DNA of 64,000 nucleotides from Mumia sp. Pv4-285 (GTDB lineage Bacteria; Actinomycetota; Actinomycetes; Propionibacteriales; Nocardioidaceae). The translations under genes and the position numbers were made by a program. The notes under the pieces are model-generated. The model made no database searches. It worked only from the letters and a program-made list of their open reading frames with translations, and was not told the origin of the DNA. Every line of letters starts with the position of its first letter. The stretch's first letter is position 1. The stretch covers positions 2,976,001-3,040,000 of the forward strand of contig NZ_CP162023.1 in NCBI RefSeq assembly GCF_041320275.1. The letters are read 5' to 3'. Below are positions 29,196-38,805 of the stretch, one piece after another.

Positions 29196-30368
29196 ATGAT
29201 CGAGCGCACGACCGACTCCGGTGACGCACGCGGCACCACGCCGTTGCGCCCGCGCTCCTCGCGCCGCTCGACCGAGAAGATGCTTCCGGCAGACACCCGC
29301 CGGCACCACCTCTCGCTCCTCCTCCAGTGCCTCGCCGACGAGGGTCCGCTCAGCCGCGCGGACCTCGCCCGCGCCACCTCGCTCACCCGCGTGACAGTGT
29401 CCGACCTCGTCACCGAGCTGCTGACGGACGGCCTCGTCGCCGAGCTCGGCACCAAGCCGGGCGCCCGGCCCGGCAAGCCGGCCACGCTGCTCGGCCTGGT
29501 CGACGACGCCGTCCTGATCGTCGCTCTCGACCTGTCGGACGACACGGTGCTCCACGGTGCCCTCATGGACCTGCGCGGCGAGATCGTCACTCGCCACGCC
29601 GTCGAGCTCGGCACCGCCCGCGGCGAGGCGGCCGTCGACCTCGTCGTCGCCCTCGTCCAGCGCCTCGTCGACGTTTCCGAGCGCCCCGTCCTCGGCGTCG
29701 GCATCGGGACCCCCGGAGTCGTCGACGAGCTGGGCGTCGTCCGCCAGGCGCCGAACCTCGGCTGGTACGAGCTCCCGCTGGCTGCGGCCGTCGGCGAGCG
29801 GGTCGGCCTCCCGGTCTCGATCTCGAACGACGCCAACATCGCCGCGCTCGCCGAGTGCACCTTCGGCGCGGGCAACCCCGACGGTCTCCTGCTCGTGGCG
29901 GTCGGGCACGGTGTCGGTGGCGGCATCCTCATGGACGGCGCGATGCTCGGCGGACCCCTGCTGTCGGCGGGCGAGGTCGGCCATGTGGTCGTCGATCCCG
30001 GTGGCGCCCCCTGCGCGTGCGGCAACCGCGGCTGCCTCGAGACGGTGCTGGCGGTCCCCCGGCTCCGCGACCGCCTCGCCGCGGTCGCTCCCGACGCCGT
30101 CGAGTCCGAGCTGCGGACCGTCGGCACGACGCTGGGGGCGGTCCTCGCCCCCATCGTCACCACGCTCGGGATCACCGACGTCGTGCTCTACGGCCCCGCC
30201 GAGCTGCTCGACGGCCCCCTCCTGGGTGCCGTCCGTGCCGCGGTCGCCGAACGCAGCATGCCGGTGATCGCCGAGAACCTCGACGTGCGGATGGCCTCGC
30301 TGGCAAGCGACGTCGTCCTCACGGGTGCGGCGGCCCAGGTCCGCTTCGCCCAGCTAGGGGTGGTCTGA
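29196..30368 (+). CDS. ROK-family transcriptional repressor (CsnR-like)
   Basis: This 390-residue regulator has an N-terminal winged helix (about 28-90; GPLSRADLARATSLTRVTVSDLV) and a ROK sugar-binding domain. The zinc motif CACGNRGCLE is intact. The kinase phosphate-binding DxGxT motif is degraded (LDLSDDT), as expected for a regulator. It leads an operon with a binding protein, two permeases, a hexosaminidase, a sugar kinase and NagB. Regulator position and gene order match csnR of the Streptomyces csnR-K chitosan-oligosaccharide operon. Its likely inducer is an amino-sugar or its phosphate. An 8+8 bp palindrome precedes the start. Confidence 0.93.
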   Translation: MIERTTDSGDARGTTPLRPRSSRRSTEKMLPADTRRHHLSLLLQCLADEGPLSRADLARATSLTRVTVSDLVTELLTDGLVAELGTKPGARPGKPATLLGLVDDAVLIVALDLSDDTVLHGALMDLRGEIVTRHAVELGTARGEAAVDLVVALVQRLVDVSERPVLGVGIGTPGVVDELGVVRQAPNLGWYELPLAAAVGERVGLPVSISNDANIAALAECTFGAGNPDGLLLVAVGHGVGGGILMDGAMLGGPLLSAGEVGHVVVDPGGAPCACGNRGCLETVLAVPRLRDRLAAVAPDAVESELRTVGTTLGAVLAPIVTTLGITDVVLYGPAELLDGPLLGAVRAAVAERSMPVIAENLDVRMASLASDVVLTGAAAQVRFAQLGVV

Positions 30369-30454
30369 CGCCGATGTCTCCTCGACTGCCATCACTCCCT
30401 CTCCTCACCCCCGGAAGGCCCCCGCGTGGAGCCCTCACCTCTAAGGAAGACACC

Positions 30455-31705
30455 ATGAAGAATCTGACCCGTCTGGCGGTTCTGGGCGTGGCCTCGGCCC
30501 TCGCCCTGACTGCGTGCGGCAGCGCGGACTCCGACGACTCCTCGTCGGGCACCACGGTCGTCAAGCTCTGGCTCGCCGGCGAGACCGACACGCCCGAGGC
30601 GCTGACCACGTGGCTCGAGAAGGAGTACGAGGCCCAGAACGAGGGCACCGACCTCAAGATCGAGCAGATCGACTGGGGCCAGCTCGTCCCGCGGCTCCAG
30701 ACCGCCCTGAGCGACGAGAACCAGACGCCCGACGTCTTCGAGGTCGGCAACACGCAGTCCCCGACCTTCACCTCCGTGGGCGCCTTCGCCGACCTCACCG
30801 ACAAGGTCGGCGACCTCGGTGACAACATCGGCCCGGAGAGCTTCGTCGAGGCCGGCGCGTTCGACGGCAAGCAGTTCGCGGTGCCCTACTACTGGGGTTC
30901 GCGCTACGTCTTCTACAGCAAGAAGGCCTTCGCCGATGCCGGCATCGCCCTCCCGACGTCGCTCGCCGAGTTCAACACGGCCGTCGTGGAGCTGAAGAAG
31001 AAGTCCGGCGACAAGAACTACTCCGGCTTCTGGGTGCCCGGTCAGGACTGGCGCAACGGCATCTCGTGGATGTTCGCCCACGGCGGCGACATCGCGGTCC
31101 AGGAGGGTGACTCGTGGGTCGGCAAGCTCTCCTCGCCCGAGAGCGTCAAGGGCCTCGAGGAGTGGAAGAACCTCTCCGACAACGCCAGCGCGGCCCCGAA
31201 GGACGGACTCGACGCCGAGGCATGGGTCCCCTTCAACAACGGTGAGGCCGCTGCATTCATGGCGCCGAGCTGGGCGCGTTGGAGCGTTCCCGAGGAGCTG
31301 GCTGCCGACCTCGGTGGCTTCGCGCTCCCGGGCACCGACGGCGGAGCTGCTCCGGTGTTCGCCGGCGGGTCCAACCTGGGCGTCTCGGCCAAGTCCAAGA
31401 ACCAGGACGAGGCGTTCGCGCTGCTCCAGCTGATCTACAGCGACGAGTACCAGACGCTGCTGGCGGAGAACGGCCTCGGCCCGGCCAAGCCGGACTTCAC
31501 CGCCAAGATGGGTGACGACGAGTTCGCGAAGGCCTCCGTCGCCGCGGCCTCGAACTCCAAGCTGACCCCGAACTCGCCGAACTGGACCGAGGTCGAGACC
31601 AGCCAGGTCATGGAGGAGTTCTTCGGCAAGATCGCCGGCGGCGCCGACGTCGCGGCGACGGCCGAGGACTACGACGCGAAGCTCGCGGAGATCCTGAACA
31701 AGTAA
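30455..31705 (+). CDS. Sugar ABC transporter substrate-binding lipoprotein
   Basis: This is a 416-residue extracellular binding protein with a lipoprotein signal (MKNLTRLAVLGVASALALTAC, acylated Cys21) and a family 1 solute-binding fold (VKLWLAGETDTPE, DVFEVGNTQSP, YYWGSRYVFYSKKAF). ATG 30455 follows AAGGAAG. It is the CsnE-position protein of the operon and should capture an amino-sugar oligosaccharide outside the membrane. A strong hairpin just after the gene may favour extra binding-protein mRNA over the permeases. Confidence 0.95.
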   Translation: MKNLTRLAVLGVASALALTACGSADSDDSSSGTTVVKLWLAGETDTPEALTTWLEKEYEAQNEGTDLKIEQIDWGQLVPRLQTALSDENQTPDVFEVGNTQSPTFTSVGAFADLTDKVGDLGDNIGPESFVEAGAFDGKQFAVPYYWGSRYVFYSKKAFADAGIALPTSLAEFNTAVVELKKKSGDKNYSGFWVPGQDWRNGISWMFAHGGDIAVQEGDSWVGKLSSPESVKGLEEWKNLSDNASAAPKDGLDAEAWVPFNNGEAAAFMAPSWARWSVPEELAADLGGFALPGTDGGAAPVFAGGSNLGVSAKSKNQDEAFALLQLIYSDEYQTLLAENGLGPAKPDFTAKMGDDEFAKASVAAASNSKLTPNSPNWTEVETSQVMEEFFGKIAGGADVAATAEDYDAKLAEILNK

Positions 31706-31715
31706 GCAGGCGTAC

Positions 31716-31753
31716 GGGGCCCGTCGCGACCTTCCCCCGGCGCGACGGGCCCC
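31716..31753 (+). terminator. Intra-operon hairpin after the binding-protein gene
   Basis: Perfect 13-bp arms GGGGCCCGTCGCG and CGCGACGGGCCCC are separated by 12 bases, with no T-run following. Lying 11 bases after the binding-protein stop and 29 before the permease start, it probably reduces downstream transcription or protects the upstream mRNA 3' end. Confidence 0.75.
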
Positions 31754-31782
31754 GCACCCCCTCTCCACACGACAGGCAGACG

Positions 31783-32748
31783 ATGGCTCAGGCGATCACA
31801 GACACCGAAGCGCCCCCCGAGCGCGCCGACCCCGCGGCCCCTCCGTCACGGAACCGCCGGCGGCGCCCCGCGCCGTACCTGCTGCTCGTCCCGGCGCTCG
31901 CCACCCTGCTCCTCGGCCTCGGCTATCCCTTGGTCCGCCAGGTCGCGATGTCCTTCCAGGAGTTCGGCCTCGCGCAGCAGTTCGGCACGGCCGACCCGGG
32001 CTGGATCGGCTTCGACAACTACGTCTCGATCCTCAGCGACCCGACGACGTGGGCGGTCATCGTCCGCTCGGTCGTGTTCTGCTTCGTCGCTGCGTCGCTG
32101 ACGATGGTGATCGGGATGGGCGTCGCGCTCCTCATGCGGTCGGTCTCCACCGTCGCGCGGCTGATCCTCCAGGTCTCGATGCTCGCCGCGTGGGCCACCC
32201 CGCTGATCGCGAGCCTGACCGTCTGGAACTGGCTGTTCGACACGCGCTACGGCGTCGTCAACTGGCTGCTCGTCAAGATCGGCTTCGAGTCCTTCGAGGA
32301 CTATTCCTGGCTGGCGAACCCGTGGACCTTCTTCCTGGTGGCGTGCGTGATCGTGGTCTGGATGAGCGTGCCGTTCGTCGCCTTCAGCCTGTACGCGGCG
32401 CTGACCCAGGTGCCGGAGGAGACGCTCGAGGCGGCCCAGCTCGACGGCGCGTCGCGCACGCAGCGGTTCCGGCACATCATCGTCCCGTCCATCCGTCCCG
32501 TTCTCTCGATCGTGATGCTGCTCCAGATCGTGTGGGACCTGCGCGTGTTCGCCCAGATCAAGTACCTCCAAGGAGCCGGCGGCACCGTGAGCGAGACCAA
32601 CCTCCTCGGCACCTACCTCTACCAGCTCGGCATCGCGCAGAGCGAGTACGGCGTCGCGTCCGCGGTCGCGATGGTGATGCTGCTGCTCACGCTCGGGCTG
32701 ACCTTCGGCTACGTGCGTTCCCTGCTGCGTGAGGAGCGCGCATCATGA
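31783..32748 (+). CDS. Sugar ABC transporter permease (MalF type)
   Basis: This 321-residue inner-membrane permease has six predicted membrane segments and the EAA loop EAAQLDGASRTQRFRHIIVP that contacts the ATPase. The N-terminal tail is polar and arginine-rich before the first segment (YLLLVPALATLLLGLGYPL). It is coupled to the second permease by ATGA (32745-32748). The operon holds no ATPase gene; the convergent MsiK-like gene at 36926-37999 is the probable energiser. Confidence 0.95.
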   Translation: MAQAITDTEAPPERADPAAPPSRNRRRRPAPYLLLVPALATLLLGLGYPLVRQVAMSFQEFGLAQQFGTADPGWIGFDNYVSILSDPTTWAVIVRSVVFCFVAASLTMVIGMGVALLMRSVSTVARLILQVSMLAAWATPLIASLTVWNWLFDTRYGVVNWLLVKIGFESFEDYSWLANPWTFFLVACVIVVWMSVPFVAFSLYAALTQVPEETLEAAQLDGASRTQRFRHIIVPSIRPVLSIVMLLQIVWDLRVFAQIKYLQGAGGTVSETNLLGTYLYQLGIAQSEYGVASAVAMVMLLLTLGLTFGYVRSLLREERAS

Positions 32749-33602
32749 CGACCCCCACCACCCGTACGCGGCGCCCCCGCACCGGCCGTACGCTGCTCAG
32801 CACGCTGGCGATCGTGATCGCCGCCGTGTGGGCGTTCCCGGTCTACTGGATGGTCAACAGCTCGTTCCAGACACTGGGGCGTCTCCGCTCCCCCGACCCC
32901 GCGTGGCTGCCGTTCGGCGGTGACACCAGCCCCGACGCGTACGGGCGGGTGGCGGACGCGTCGTTCTGGGACGCGATGCAGCTGAGCCTCACGGTGACGT
33001 TGCTCGCCGTCGGCTCCGGGCTCGTGTTCGCGTTCCTCGCGGCCCTGGCGATCTCCCGTTTCCGCCTCCGCGGCAAGACGTCGTTCATCGTCGTGATCCT
33101 GGTCGTGCAGATGATCCCCGCCGAGGCCCTGTTCATCTCCCAGTACAAGATGCTGTCGGGCTGGGGGCTCTTCAACACCGTCGCGGGCTTGACACTTCTC
33201 TATCTCGCGATGATCCTTCCCTTCACGATCTGGATGCTGCGCGGCTTCGTCGCCGGTGTCCCGGCGGAGCTCGAGGAGGCGGCGATGGTCGACGGGTGCA
33301 GCCGCTTCCGTGCCTTCTTCACGATTACGTTCCCGCTGCTGGCACCCGGCCTGGTGGCGTCCGGCGTGTACGGGTTCCTGCAGTGCTGGAACGAGATCAC
33401 CCTCGCCACGGTCGTGATGGACCCGGCGAACCAGACGATCCCCCTGTGGCTGCAGGGGATGACGACGGTGTCCAACCAGGCCATCGACTGGCCGGCGGTG
33501 ATGGCGGGTGCGACGCTCGTCGCGATCCCGGTGATCGGCCTGTTCATGTTCGTCCAGAACAAGATGACCAGCGGCATGGTGTCGGGGGCGGTCAAGGGAT
33601 GA
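32745..33602 (+). CDS. Sugar ABC transporter permease (MalG type)
   Basis: This is a 285-residue second permease subunit with six membrane segments and the EAA motif EEAAMVDGCSRFRAFFTITFP. It overlaps both neighbours by four bases (ATGA at 32745 and 33599), so permease and hexosaminidase synthesis are coupled. It occupies the CsnG position relative to the Streptomyces operon. Confidence 0.95.
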   Translation: MTTPTTRTRRPRTGRTLLSTLAIVIAAVWAFPVYWMVNSSFQTLGRLRSPDPAWLPFGGDTSPDAYGRVADASFWDAMQLSLTVTLLAVGSGLVFAFLAALAISRFRLRGKTSFIVVILVVQMIPAEALFISQYKMLSGWGLFNTVAGLTLLYLAMILPFTIWMLRGFVAGVPAELEEAAMVDGCSRFRAFFTITFPLLAPGLVASGVYGFLQCWNEITLATVVMDPANQTIPLWLQGMTTVSNQAIDWPAVMAGATLVAIPVIGLFMFVQNKMTSGMVSGAVKG

Positions 33603-35107
33603 CGGCCGACGCCTCCGTGCGCCGCAGCGCGCACCGGGTGGTCCTCGGTGCGTTCGAGGGCGCCGACGTGCCCGCGTGGCTGCCGGGTCTGATCGAGGAC
33701 GGGCTCGGTGGCATCTGCCTCTACGGCAACAACCTCACGGCCGATCCGGCGGACGCCGTGAGGCTCGCGCAGGCGCTGAGCCAGGCCGCACCCTCGCTCG
33801 TCCTCGCGCTCGACGAGGAGGGCGGCGACGTCACCCGGCTCGACTACGCCACCGGCAGCCCGTACCCCGGCAACGCCGTGCTCGGCCGTGCCGACGACCT
33901 GCCGACGACCACCGCGGTCGCTGCAGCGATCGGTGCCGAGCTGAAAGCGGCTGGTGTGTGGCTCGACCTGGCCCCCGATGCCGACATCAACTCCAACCCG
34001 CGCAACCCGGTCATCGGGACCCGCAGCTTCGGGGCGGACACGGCGTTGGTCGCCCGGCACACCGCTGCCTGGGTCCAGGGCCTGCAGAGCCGGGGTGTCG
34101 CCGCGTGCGTCAAGCACTTCCCCGGTCACGGCGACACGTCGGACGACTCGCACCTGGCGCTCCCGCGCGTCGACGTCGACCTCGCGACCCTCCGTACGCG
34201 CGAGCTGGTGCCGTTCGTCGCCGCGATCGAGGCCGGCGCGGCGACGGTCATGACGTCGCACATCGTCCTGAGCGCCCTCGACGCGCAGCTGCCCGCCACC
34301 CTCAGCCCGGCGATCCTCACCGGGCTGCTGCGCGAGGACCTCGGGTTCGAGGGCGTGATCGTCACCGATGCCCTCGACATGGCAGGCGCGAGCGCGACGA
34401 TCGGCATCCCCGCTGCGGCCGTCGCCTCGCTCGCCGCCGGCGCGGACCTCCTGTGCATCGGTCCGTCGTTGCGCGGACGCGGTCCCGACGACATCCGCGA
34501 CGTGGTCGATGCGCTGGTCGACGCCGTGGACGCCGGTACGCTCGCCGCCGAGCGGCTGCACGATGCGGCTGCCCGCGTGGACGCGCTGGCCGCGGCGTAC
34601 GGGACCGGGCTCGTCCCGGCTGATCCAGCAGTCGTCGAGGCCGGACTCGCCGCGGGACGGCGAGCCGCCGCTGCGGCCCTCGACGACCTGCCTCCGCTGC
34701 GTCCGGGCGTCCCGCTGATCGTCCGACTGGAGACGGGTTCCAACATGGCCGTCGGTGATGCCGCCTGGGGAGACCTCGGGCTGAGCGGCGCCACGGTCGT
34801 CTCGGCGACCTCCGACGTGCCGCCGCTCGAGGGCATCGTCGCGCACGACGGCCCTGTGGTCGTCGTCGCACGCTCCGCCGCCGCGACACCGCCCACGTGG
34901 GAGTGGCTCGTCTCGCTCGTCGCGGCTCGCCCCGACACCCTCGTGGTCGAGCTCGGGTGGCCGTCGCCCGAGATCGACGCACTCCCCCACGTCGTCCGCG
35001 GATGGGGGTCGGCGCTGCCGCCCTCACGCGCCGTCGGCGACGCGATCCGCGCCGCGACCACACCCACCACCCGGGCGACGCCCGGACCTACCGGAGAGGC
35101 TCGATGA
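33599..35107 (+). CDS. GH3 beta-hexosaminidase (NagZ/CsnH-like)
   Basis: This 502-residue glycoside hydrolase family 3 protein lacks a signal peptide, so it is cytoplasmic. The NagZ-type motif KHFPGHGDTSDDSH (172-185), whose Asp/His pair acts as general acid-base in the N-acetylglucosaminidase subgroup, and the nucleophile Asp257 (VTDALDMAG) are present. It should cut beta-linked (N-acetyl)glucosamine from imported oligosaccharides. It has a C-terminal extension beyond the barrel (about 345-502) that NagZ of proteobacteria lacks. Overlaps of four bases join it to the permease and kinase genes. Confidence 0.92.
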   Translation: MTADASVRRSAHRVVLGAFEGADVPAWLPGLIEDGLGGICLYGNNLTADPADAVRLAQALSQAAPSLVLALDEEGGDVTRLDYATGSPYPGNAVLGRADDLPTTTAVAAAIGAELKAAGVWLDLAPDADINSNPRNPVIGTRSFGADTALVARHTAAWVQGLQSRGVAACVKHFPGHGDTSDDSHLALPRVDVDLATLRTRELVPFVAAIEAGAATVMTSHIVLSALDAQLPATLSPAILTGLLREDLGFEGVIVTDALDMAGASATIGIPAAAVASLAAGADLLCIGPSLRGRGPDDIRDVVDALVDAVDAGTLAAERLHDAAARVDALAAAYGTGLVPADPAVVEAGLAAGRRAAAAALDDLPPLRPGVPLIVRLETGSNMAVGDAAWGDLGLSGATVVSATSDVPPLEGIVAHDGPVVVVARSAAATPPTWEWLVSLVAARPDTLVVELGWPSPEIDALPHVVRGWGSALPPSRAVGDAIRAATTPTTRATPGPTGEAR

Positions 35108-36072
35108 GCGCCGTCACGATCGGACTCGACATCGGCGGCACCAAGATCCACGGGATCGCGTCCGACGCCGAGTCGCCGGACGAGGTGCTGGCCGAGGTTC
35201 GGATGCCCACGGTGCTCGGGCCCGCCGGTGTCGTCTCGACGGCCCTCGACGTCGTCAAGCGTCTCCTCGAGGCTCTCCCTCCGGAGACCGTGTTGCTGGC
35301 CGCGGGTGCCGGCATCCCCGGCGCGGTCGATGGCGACGGCATTCTCGCGAATGCCGTCAACCTCGACATCCACGAGCCGTTCGACCTGCGCGGCGCGCTG
35401 TCGGGAGCGCTCTCCGTGCCCGTCACGGTGAACAACGACGTGAACGCTGCCGCGCGCGGTGTGGCGACCTGGCTGCGCGCACAGGGCGAGCCCGAGGACG
35501 TCGCCCTGCTCTCGGTCGGCACCGGTCTCGCCGCGGGCTTCGTCCTCGACGGGCGGATGCGGCGCGGAGCGCACGGCGTGGTCGGCGAGGTCGGCCACCT
35601 GTCGGTGGTCGACGACGGCCCGCTCTGCACGTGCGGGCAGCACGGCTGTCTCGAGCTGTACGCGTCGGGCCGAGGGCTGTCCCGCCAGTGGCCGTACGAC
35701 GGGCCGGGTCCGCTGCCGATCGCCGTGTTCGACGCGGCCGACGCCGGCGACGAGCAGGCGATCGCGGTCCGCGGCACCTTCGTCCACTGGCTCTGCGAGG
35801 CCATTCGCATCGTCACGCTCAGCGTCGATCCGGCACGCGTGGTGCTCACGGGCGGCGTGATGCGGCTCGGCGACCGGGTCATGGAGCCGCTGCGCGCACA
35901 GCTGGGCTCGGACGAGGCGGTGTCACCCTTCGTAGCGAGCCTGCGGCTGCGGGAGCGTACGGTGGCCCTTCCGGTCGACTACCCGGCCGCCGCTCTCGGG
36001 GCGGCCGAGCTGGCGACCGAGGCGAACGCCGATGCGACGAGCACGAAGGGGACGACGACGTGGAGGTCGTGA
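35104..36072 (+). CDS. ROK-family amino-sugar kinase (CsnK-like)
   Basis: This 322-residue ROK kinase has an intact ATP phosphate-loop GLDIGGTKIHG (7-17), GAGIPGAVD, NNDVNAAARG and the zinc site CTCGQHGCLE. Substrate is likely glucosamine or N-acetylglucosamine released by the preceding hydrolase, giving the 6-phosphate for NagB. The start ATGA overlaps the hydrolase stop. Its 3' end overlaps nagB by 13 bases. Glucokinase is an alternative reading but fits the context less well. Confidence 0.93.
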   Translation: MSAVTIGLDIGGTKIHGIASDAESPDEVLAEVRMPTVLGPAGVVSTALDVVKRLLEALPPETVLLAAGAGIPGAVDGDGILANAVNLDIHEPFDLRGALSGALSVPVTVNNDVNAAARGVATWLRAQGEPEDVALLSVGTGLAAGFVLDGRMRRGAHGVVGEVGHLSVVDDGPLCTCGQHGCLELYASGRGLSRQWPYDGPGPLPIAVFDAADAGDEQAIAVRGTFVHWLCEAIRIVTLSVDPARVVLTGGVMRLGDRVMEPLRAQLGSDEAVSPFVASLRLRERTVALPVDYPAAALGAAELATEANADATSTKGTTTWRS

Positions 36073-36839
36073 TCTGCGGGTCCGGCGAGGAGATCGGGCG
36101 ACACGTGGCAGACGTGTACGAGGCGGTGCTGCGTGGCCCCGCGCCGGTGATCGGGCTCGCCACGGGGTCGTCGCCGCTGGTCGCGTACCAGGAGCTGATC
36201 CGCCGCCACCGCGAAGACGGGCTCTCGTTCGCCGGTGCCACCGCATTCCTGCTCGACGAGTATGTCGGGCTTCCCCTCTCGCACCCGGAGTCGTACGCGG
36301 CGGTGATCCGCCGCGAGCTGACCGACCACGTCGACATCGACCCCGCACGGGTCTTCTCCCCCGACGGGACCGCCGCCGACCTCGCCGCCGAGTGCGCGCG
36401 CTACGACGCCGCGATCGCAGCGGCGGGCGGTGTCCACGTGCAGCTGCTCGGCATCGGCACGGACGGACACGTCGGTTTCAACGAGCCGATGTCGTCCCTG
36501 ACCTCGCGGACCCGCCCCAAGACACTGACGCGGCAGACGCGCGAGGACAACGCACGCTTCTTCGACTCGGTCGACGAGGTGCCGACGCACGTCCTGACCC
36601 AGGGTCTCGGCACGATCAGCAGCGCCCGCCACCTCGTCCTGGTCGCGACCGGCTCCGCGAAGGCCGAAGCGATCGCCGCGGCGGTCGAGGGTCCGCTGTC
36701 GGCTCGCTGCCCCGCGTCGATCCTCCAGTGGCACCGGCACGCGACCGTGTTCGTGGACGAGGCGGCGGCGTCCCGGCTCGAGTTCGCCGACTACTACCGC
36801 CACACCCTCGCCCACAAGCCGGACTGGCAGGGCTTCTGA
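36060..36839 (+). CDS. nagB: Glucosamine-6-phosphate deaminase/isomerase
   Basis: NagB converts glucosamine 6-phosphate to fructose 6-phosphate and ammonia. The 259-residue protein shows the phosphate loop LATGSSPL, DEYVGL with Asp66-Glu67, and GIGTDGHVGFNEP with the catalytic Asp135/His137 pair. The start is GTG 36060 behind AAGGGG. It is the last gene of the operon. No nagA deacetylase accompanies it, so the operon either uses deacetylated (chitosan-type) sugars or depends on a NagA encoded elsewhere. Confidence 0.95.
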   Translation: MEVVICGSGEEIGRHVADVYEAVLRGPAPVIGLATGSSPLVAYQELIRRHREDGLSFAGATAFLLDEYVGLPLSHPESYAAVIRRELTDHVDIDPARVFSPDGTAADLAAECARYDAAIAAAGGVHVQLLGIGTDGHVGFNEPMSSLTSRTRPKTLTRQTREDNARFFDSVDEVPTHVLTQGLGTISSARHLVLVATGSAKAEAIAAAVEGPLSARCPASILQWHRHATVFVDEAAASRLEFADYYRHTLAHKPDWQGF

Positions 36840-36850
36840 CGGCCCTCTCG

Positions 36851-36918
36851 TCCCCGATTTGACGCCTTCGACAAGGAATCCGGGCTGGCGTTCCTTGTCG
36901 AACGCGCCAAATCGGGGA
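36851..36918. repeat. Long palindrome between convergent genes (family copy 1)
   Basis: Arms of 28 bp (26 pairs) flank a 12-base loop. The inner arm is CGACAAGGAA / TTCCTTGTCG and the outer arm is TCCCCGATTTG. It fills the gap between nagB and the convergent ATPase gene, so it can act as a bidirectional terminator. A second copy with the same core and loop length is at 55071-55144. Confidence 0.85.
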
Positions 36919-36925
36919 AGAAGGC

Positions 36926-37999
<1,074 letters not shown>

Positions 38000-38136
38000 G
38001 CTGGATACATCCCTTCAGCGGCAGGAACGTGCCGCACGATCCGAGTGAAGTGGAGACGGCCCAGGGTCGGGCTTGCGCTTATTGTTGCCGAGGAAGACTT
38101 ATTCGTCCATGGGTTGGCGCGAACCGTTATCGAACC

Positions 38137-38679
38137 TCAGGGGACGAGGATGCTGAACGGCTCCGGGCTTGCCCCGAATCCCCCAGTGCTCAGCCGCCAG
38201 GTGGAGATGTCCAGCCATCCGGCCGGACAGTTCGGCAGCCCTACCTCGAGGTGGCCGAACCCACCCGGCCCGCTGGTCGTACGCAGCTGTGCAGCGGCCA
38301 GCCGCGACTCCGGCAGGGCCACGGAGAGCTGGACGCAGTACTGGTAGGCAGCATTGTCCTGTCGGACGGCCTTGATCCGGTACGACCCGGGCACGACCTT
38401 TCCGTCGACCGTGATCGAGCCCCAGGCCATGGCCGTACCTGCCGCTCCCGCCGGGCCCCGCACACCCCGTTGGCCGACCGGACCTCGCACCGCCACAGCG
38501 CGCTTCTTCGTCCGCTTCGGGCACTTCCCCTTCTCGTTCGCCGACCGGACGACACCGGCCTTCGTGACACAGACCTTGACGGTCTTGGCCGACGACACCG
38601 CGTACGCGGTCGTACCGCCGACGAGCAGCCCGCACACCATGCCGGCGGCGAGAAGAACCACTGAGCGCTTGGAGACCAT
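38137..38679 (-). CDS. Secreted protein with short collagen-like segment
   Basis: This 180-residue protein has a signal peptide (MVSKRSVVLLAAGMVCGLLVGGTTAYAV), then a cysteine-bearing KTVKVCVTKAGVVRSANEKG region and a brief Gly-x-y stretch (RGPVGQRGVRGPAGAAG). A mixed C-terminal domain follows with two further cysteines (QYCVQL, LPNCPAGW). It is predicted to be exported. The arrangement resembles surface or tail-like proteins of related actinobacteria, but I cannot name a function. ATG 38679 was chosen because the signal peptide begins there; upstream in-frame sequence is arginine-rich. Confidence 0.75.
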   Translation of the reverse strand: MVSKRSVVLLAAGMVCGLLVGGTTAYAVSSAKTVKVCVTKAGVVRSANEKGKCPKRTKKRAVAVRGPVGQRGVRGPAGAAGTAMAWGSITVDGKVVPGSYRIKAVRQDNAAYQYCVQLSVALPESRLAAAQLRTTSGPGGFGHLEVGLPNCPAGWLDISTWRLSTGGFGASPEPFSILVP

Positions 38680-38805
38680 GGCCCACGGTCTCGCGCCGAC
38701 TGCGACGCACGCCCTGAATTGCACTCCCAAGCATCGCGGCGCCACATACTTCGCCACGCGCCGAGCCTTCCTCGCGGTTGAAGCCCGCTGATAGATTCGT
38801 CTGCT

